A stretch of DNA of 64,000 bases from Calorimonas adulescens. Its GTDB lineage: Bacteria > Bacillota > Thermoanaerobacteria > Thermoanaerobacterales > UBA4877. The notes beneath the pieces are model-generated. The model did no database searches and had not been told where the DNA came from. It saw nothing but the letters and a program-made list of their open reading frames with translations. The translations under genes and the position numbers were made by a program. Shown piece after piece: positions 62,495-64,000 of this stretch. The stretch covers positions 1-64,000 of the forward strand of contig NZ_VTPS01000009.1 of NCBI RefSeq assembly GCF_008274215.1, read 5' to 3'. How positions within the stretch are numbered: position 1 is the first letter of the stretch; each line of letters begins with the position of its first letter.

Positions 62495-64000
62495 ATGGTC
62501 CTCATGGTTACAAAAAGCTCTGAAGGTGTTTAAGCCTCCTGAGCAGCTGACGGTCTCCGAATGGGCAGATAAATTTCGAATCTTAGACGCAAAGACATCC
62601 GCCGAACCCGGCCTCTGGAGGACGGCAAGGACGCCGTATCTTCAGGGGATAATGGACGCATTCACTGATCCTGACATAGAAGAAATAATCTTTGTAAAGC
62701 CTACGCAGATAGGCGGCACCGAATGTCTGAATAACATAGTTGGTTATATCATTGCCCAGGATCCGAGCCCGACACTGATTGTATATCCCACACTGGAACT
62801 TGCTGAATACACATCAAAAAACAGGGTCCAGCCCATGATAAACCTTTGCCCTGTATTGAGGGATCGATACCAGGATAAAGAGAGTAAAACTCTTGAATTA
62901 CAATTCGACGGGATGTATGTAGTGCTATCTGGAGCTAATAGCCCAGCATCCTTAGCATCTAGGCCCATACGGTATTTATTCATGGATGAAGTTGATAAGT
63001 TCCCGACATTTTCCGGGAAAGAAGCTGATCCTAGAAGCCTTGCCTGTGAGAGAACTAAAACCTTCGCACATAACAAAAAGATATTTCAAACATCCACGCC
63101 AACCCGAAAGAACGGTCCTATATGGCAGGAATGGGAAAACGCCGATGACCAAAGAGAATATTATGTTCCATGCCCTCATTGTGGCCATTATCAAACACTA
63201 CGATTCAAGCAGATAAAATGGCCTAAACCTGAAGGACAGGAACCAACTCCGGATGATGCCAGGGCAACAGCATATTATGAATGCGAACAGTGTCATGGCA
63301 TAATCACTGATGGTCATAAACAGGGGATGCTTCGAGCCGGCAGGTGGGAGTCCAAGAAAAAAACAGGAACATGCAAAACCGCTTTTCATCTTAATGCAAT
63401 TTATTCACCATGGGTAAGATTCGGTGATGTGGCTTATGAATTCCTCAAATCCAAAGACTTTCCTGAGCTTCTAATGAACTTTATAAACTCCTGGCTTGCG
63501 GAACCTTGGGAGCAGACGGAGGTCAAAATGGATTCCGATCTGGTTTTGGAGCGACAGAGCGAATATGAGGAAACGGTGGTCCCTGACGGCACCATGTTGC
63601 TCACTGCAGGAGTAGATGTTCAGAAGGACCATTTTTATTATACAATCCGAGCCTGGGGCACCAGCATGACCAGCTGGAATATAACTCATGGCGTTGCAGA
63701 AACCTGGGATCAGATAGAATACATTATGAATCTTCCCTACCATGACCGGCAGGGTAATATATATCAAGTCAATCTTTGTGCAGTAGACTCCGGTGACCGG
63801 ACCGATGAAGTATATGACTTTTGTGCTTTTAATCAGGAATGGGCGGTGCCCGTGAAAGGGTCATCGAATCCGCTGCTAAGCCGATATAAAGTTAGCACTA
63901 TCGATAAAACCGATAGTAAAGCTCATGGAATGAGGCTTTATCTTGTAGATGGGAACCAATACAAAGATATGATTGCTGGCAGGATGAAAAGGCCTAACGG
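62430..64000 (+). CDS. terL: Terminase large subunit, gpA type (partial, cut by window end)
   Basis: The frame is open from 62430 to the last base. It begins with a gpA-style segment (LTVSEWADKFRILDAKTSAEPGLWRTARTPYLQGIMDAFTDP) and the ATPase loop KPTQIGGTE at residues 90-98. FMDEVDKF (D186, E187) is the Walker B motif. A zinc ribbon follows (CPHCGHYQ ... CEQCHG), then the nuclease core opening TAGVDVQKDHFYYTIRAWG and AVDSGDRTDEVY. It cuts and packages phage DNA. The ATG at 62430 has GGAG 10 bases upstream; a TTG at 62451 is the alternative. Confidence 0.93.
   Translation, partial: MSLNKSALTESISRRRKNVKIEWSSWLQKALKVFKPPEQLTVSEWADKFRILDAKTSAEPGLWRTARTPYLQGIMDAFTDPDIEEIIFVKPTQIGGTECLNNIVGYIIAQDPSPTLIVYPTLELAEYTSKNRVQPMINLCPVLRDRYQDKESKTLELQFDGMYVVLSGANSPASLASRPIRYLFMDEVDKFPTFSGKEADPRSLACERTKTFAHNKKIFQTSTPTRKNGPIWQEWENADDQREYYVPCPHCGHYQTLRFKQIKWPKPEGQEPTPDDARATAYYECEQCHGIITDGHKQGMLRAGRWESKKKTGTCKTAFHLNAIYSPWVRFGDVAYEFLKSKDFPELLMNFINSWLAEPWEQTEVKMDSDLVLERQSEYEETVVPDGTMLLTAGVDVQKDHFYYTIRAWGTSMTSWNITHGVAETWDQIEYIMNLPYHDRQGNIYQVNLCAVDSGDRTDEVYDFCAFNQEWAVPVKGSSNPLLSRYKVSTIDKTDSKAHGMRLYLVDGNQYKDMIAGRMKRPN

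Larger units (their letters stand above)
44295..64000. mobile_element. Prophage integrated next to tRNA-Pro (left part; right end outside window)
   Basis: From the tRNA to the window end the genes follow a temperate phage order: leftward integrase, ImmA-like peptidases and repressor, rightward Cro-like protein and excisionase-like gene, replication module, late regulator, terminase small and large subunits. The host sporulation and cell-wall genes stop at the tRNA. Packaging by a lambda gpA-type terminase suggests a tailed phage with cohesive ends. The head and tail genes and the right attachment site lie outside, so the size is unknown. A decayed insertion and several broken small genes suggest some decay. 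Confidence 0.92.

Overview
This AT-rich window comes from the chromosome of an endospore-forming member of the Clostridia. The evidence is a complete mraZ-to-ftsZ division and cell-wall cluster running straight into spoIIGA-sigE-sigG, plus spoIIP, spoIVA, a YhcN/YlaJ lipoprotein and a YmxH-type protein. MurE carries the DNPR motif of meso-diaminopimelate-adding enzymes. The genus cannot be fixed from the sequence alone.

Region 1 (1-9450): an exported protein of unknown function, a cysteine desulfurase-thiI pair for tRNA sulfuration, ychF, a sporulation lipoprotein, an MFS transporter and an M16 peptidase-like pair (ymfF/ymfH type). Region 2 (9511-29537): mraZ-rsmH-ftsL-spoVD-murE-murF-mraY-murD-ftsW/spoVE-murG-murA-ftsQ-DUF881-sbp-ftsA-ftsZ, a terminator, then spoIIGA-sigE-sigG-ymxH. 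MraZ boxes lie before mraZ, and a hairpin covers the murA ribosome binding site. Region 3 (29549-37991): nrdR-pgeF, phoP-phoR and pstS, pstCAB-phoU. Two arrays of PhoP-type hexamers at 11-bp spacing precede pstS and pstC, so the phosphate regulator and its main target sit together. A 25-bp perfect inverted repeat ends the region. Region 4 (38065-44294): a DUF1614 membrane protein, spoIIP, a PDZ/radical SAM/DUF512 protein, der, spoIVA and tRNA-Pro(GGG).

Region 5 (about 44295 to the window end): a prophage next to the 3' end of tRNA-Pro. It has a leftward tyrosine integrase, a decayed IS1182-type insertion, one intact and one truncated ImmA-like peptidase, and a repressor/Cro switch with six copies of a 9-bp operator. 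Rightward genes follow: early genes, then a replication module (DUF2800 nuclease, DUF2815 protein, family A DNA polymerase, VapE-type primase-helicase, VRR-NUC nuclease, SNF2 helicase) with an iteron-like repeat cluster. After these come an ArpU-like regulator, a methyltransferase, a promoter-terminator leader, a TnpB remnant, the small terminase, and a gpA-type large terminase cut by the window end. Several phage genes are broken by frameshifts, a nonsense codon or insertions. The prophage may therefore be partly decayed, but the head genes are outside the window.

I did not find a clearly new multi-gene system. The strongest leads are the iteron cluster at 57554-57897, the six-site lysogeny switch, the TnpB remnant with a structured 3' tail, the promoter-terminator leader before the terminase genes, and the hairpin over the murA ribosome binding site.
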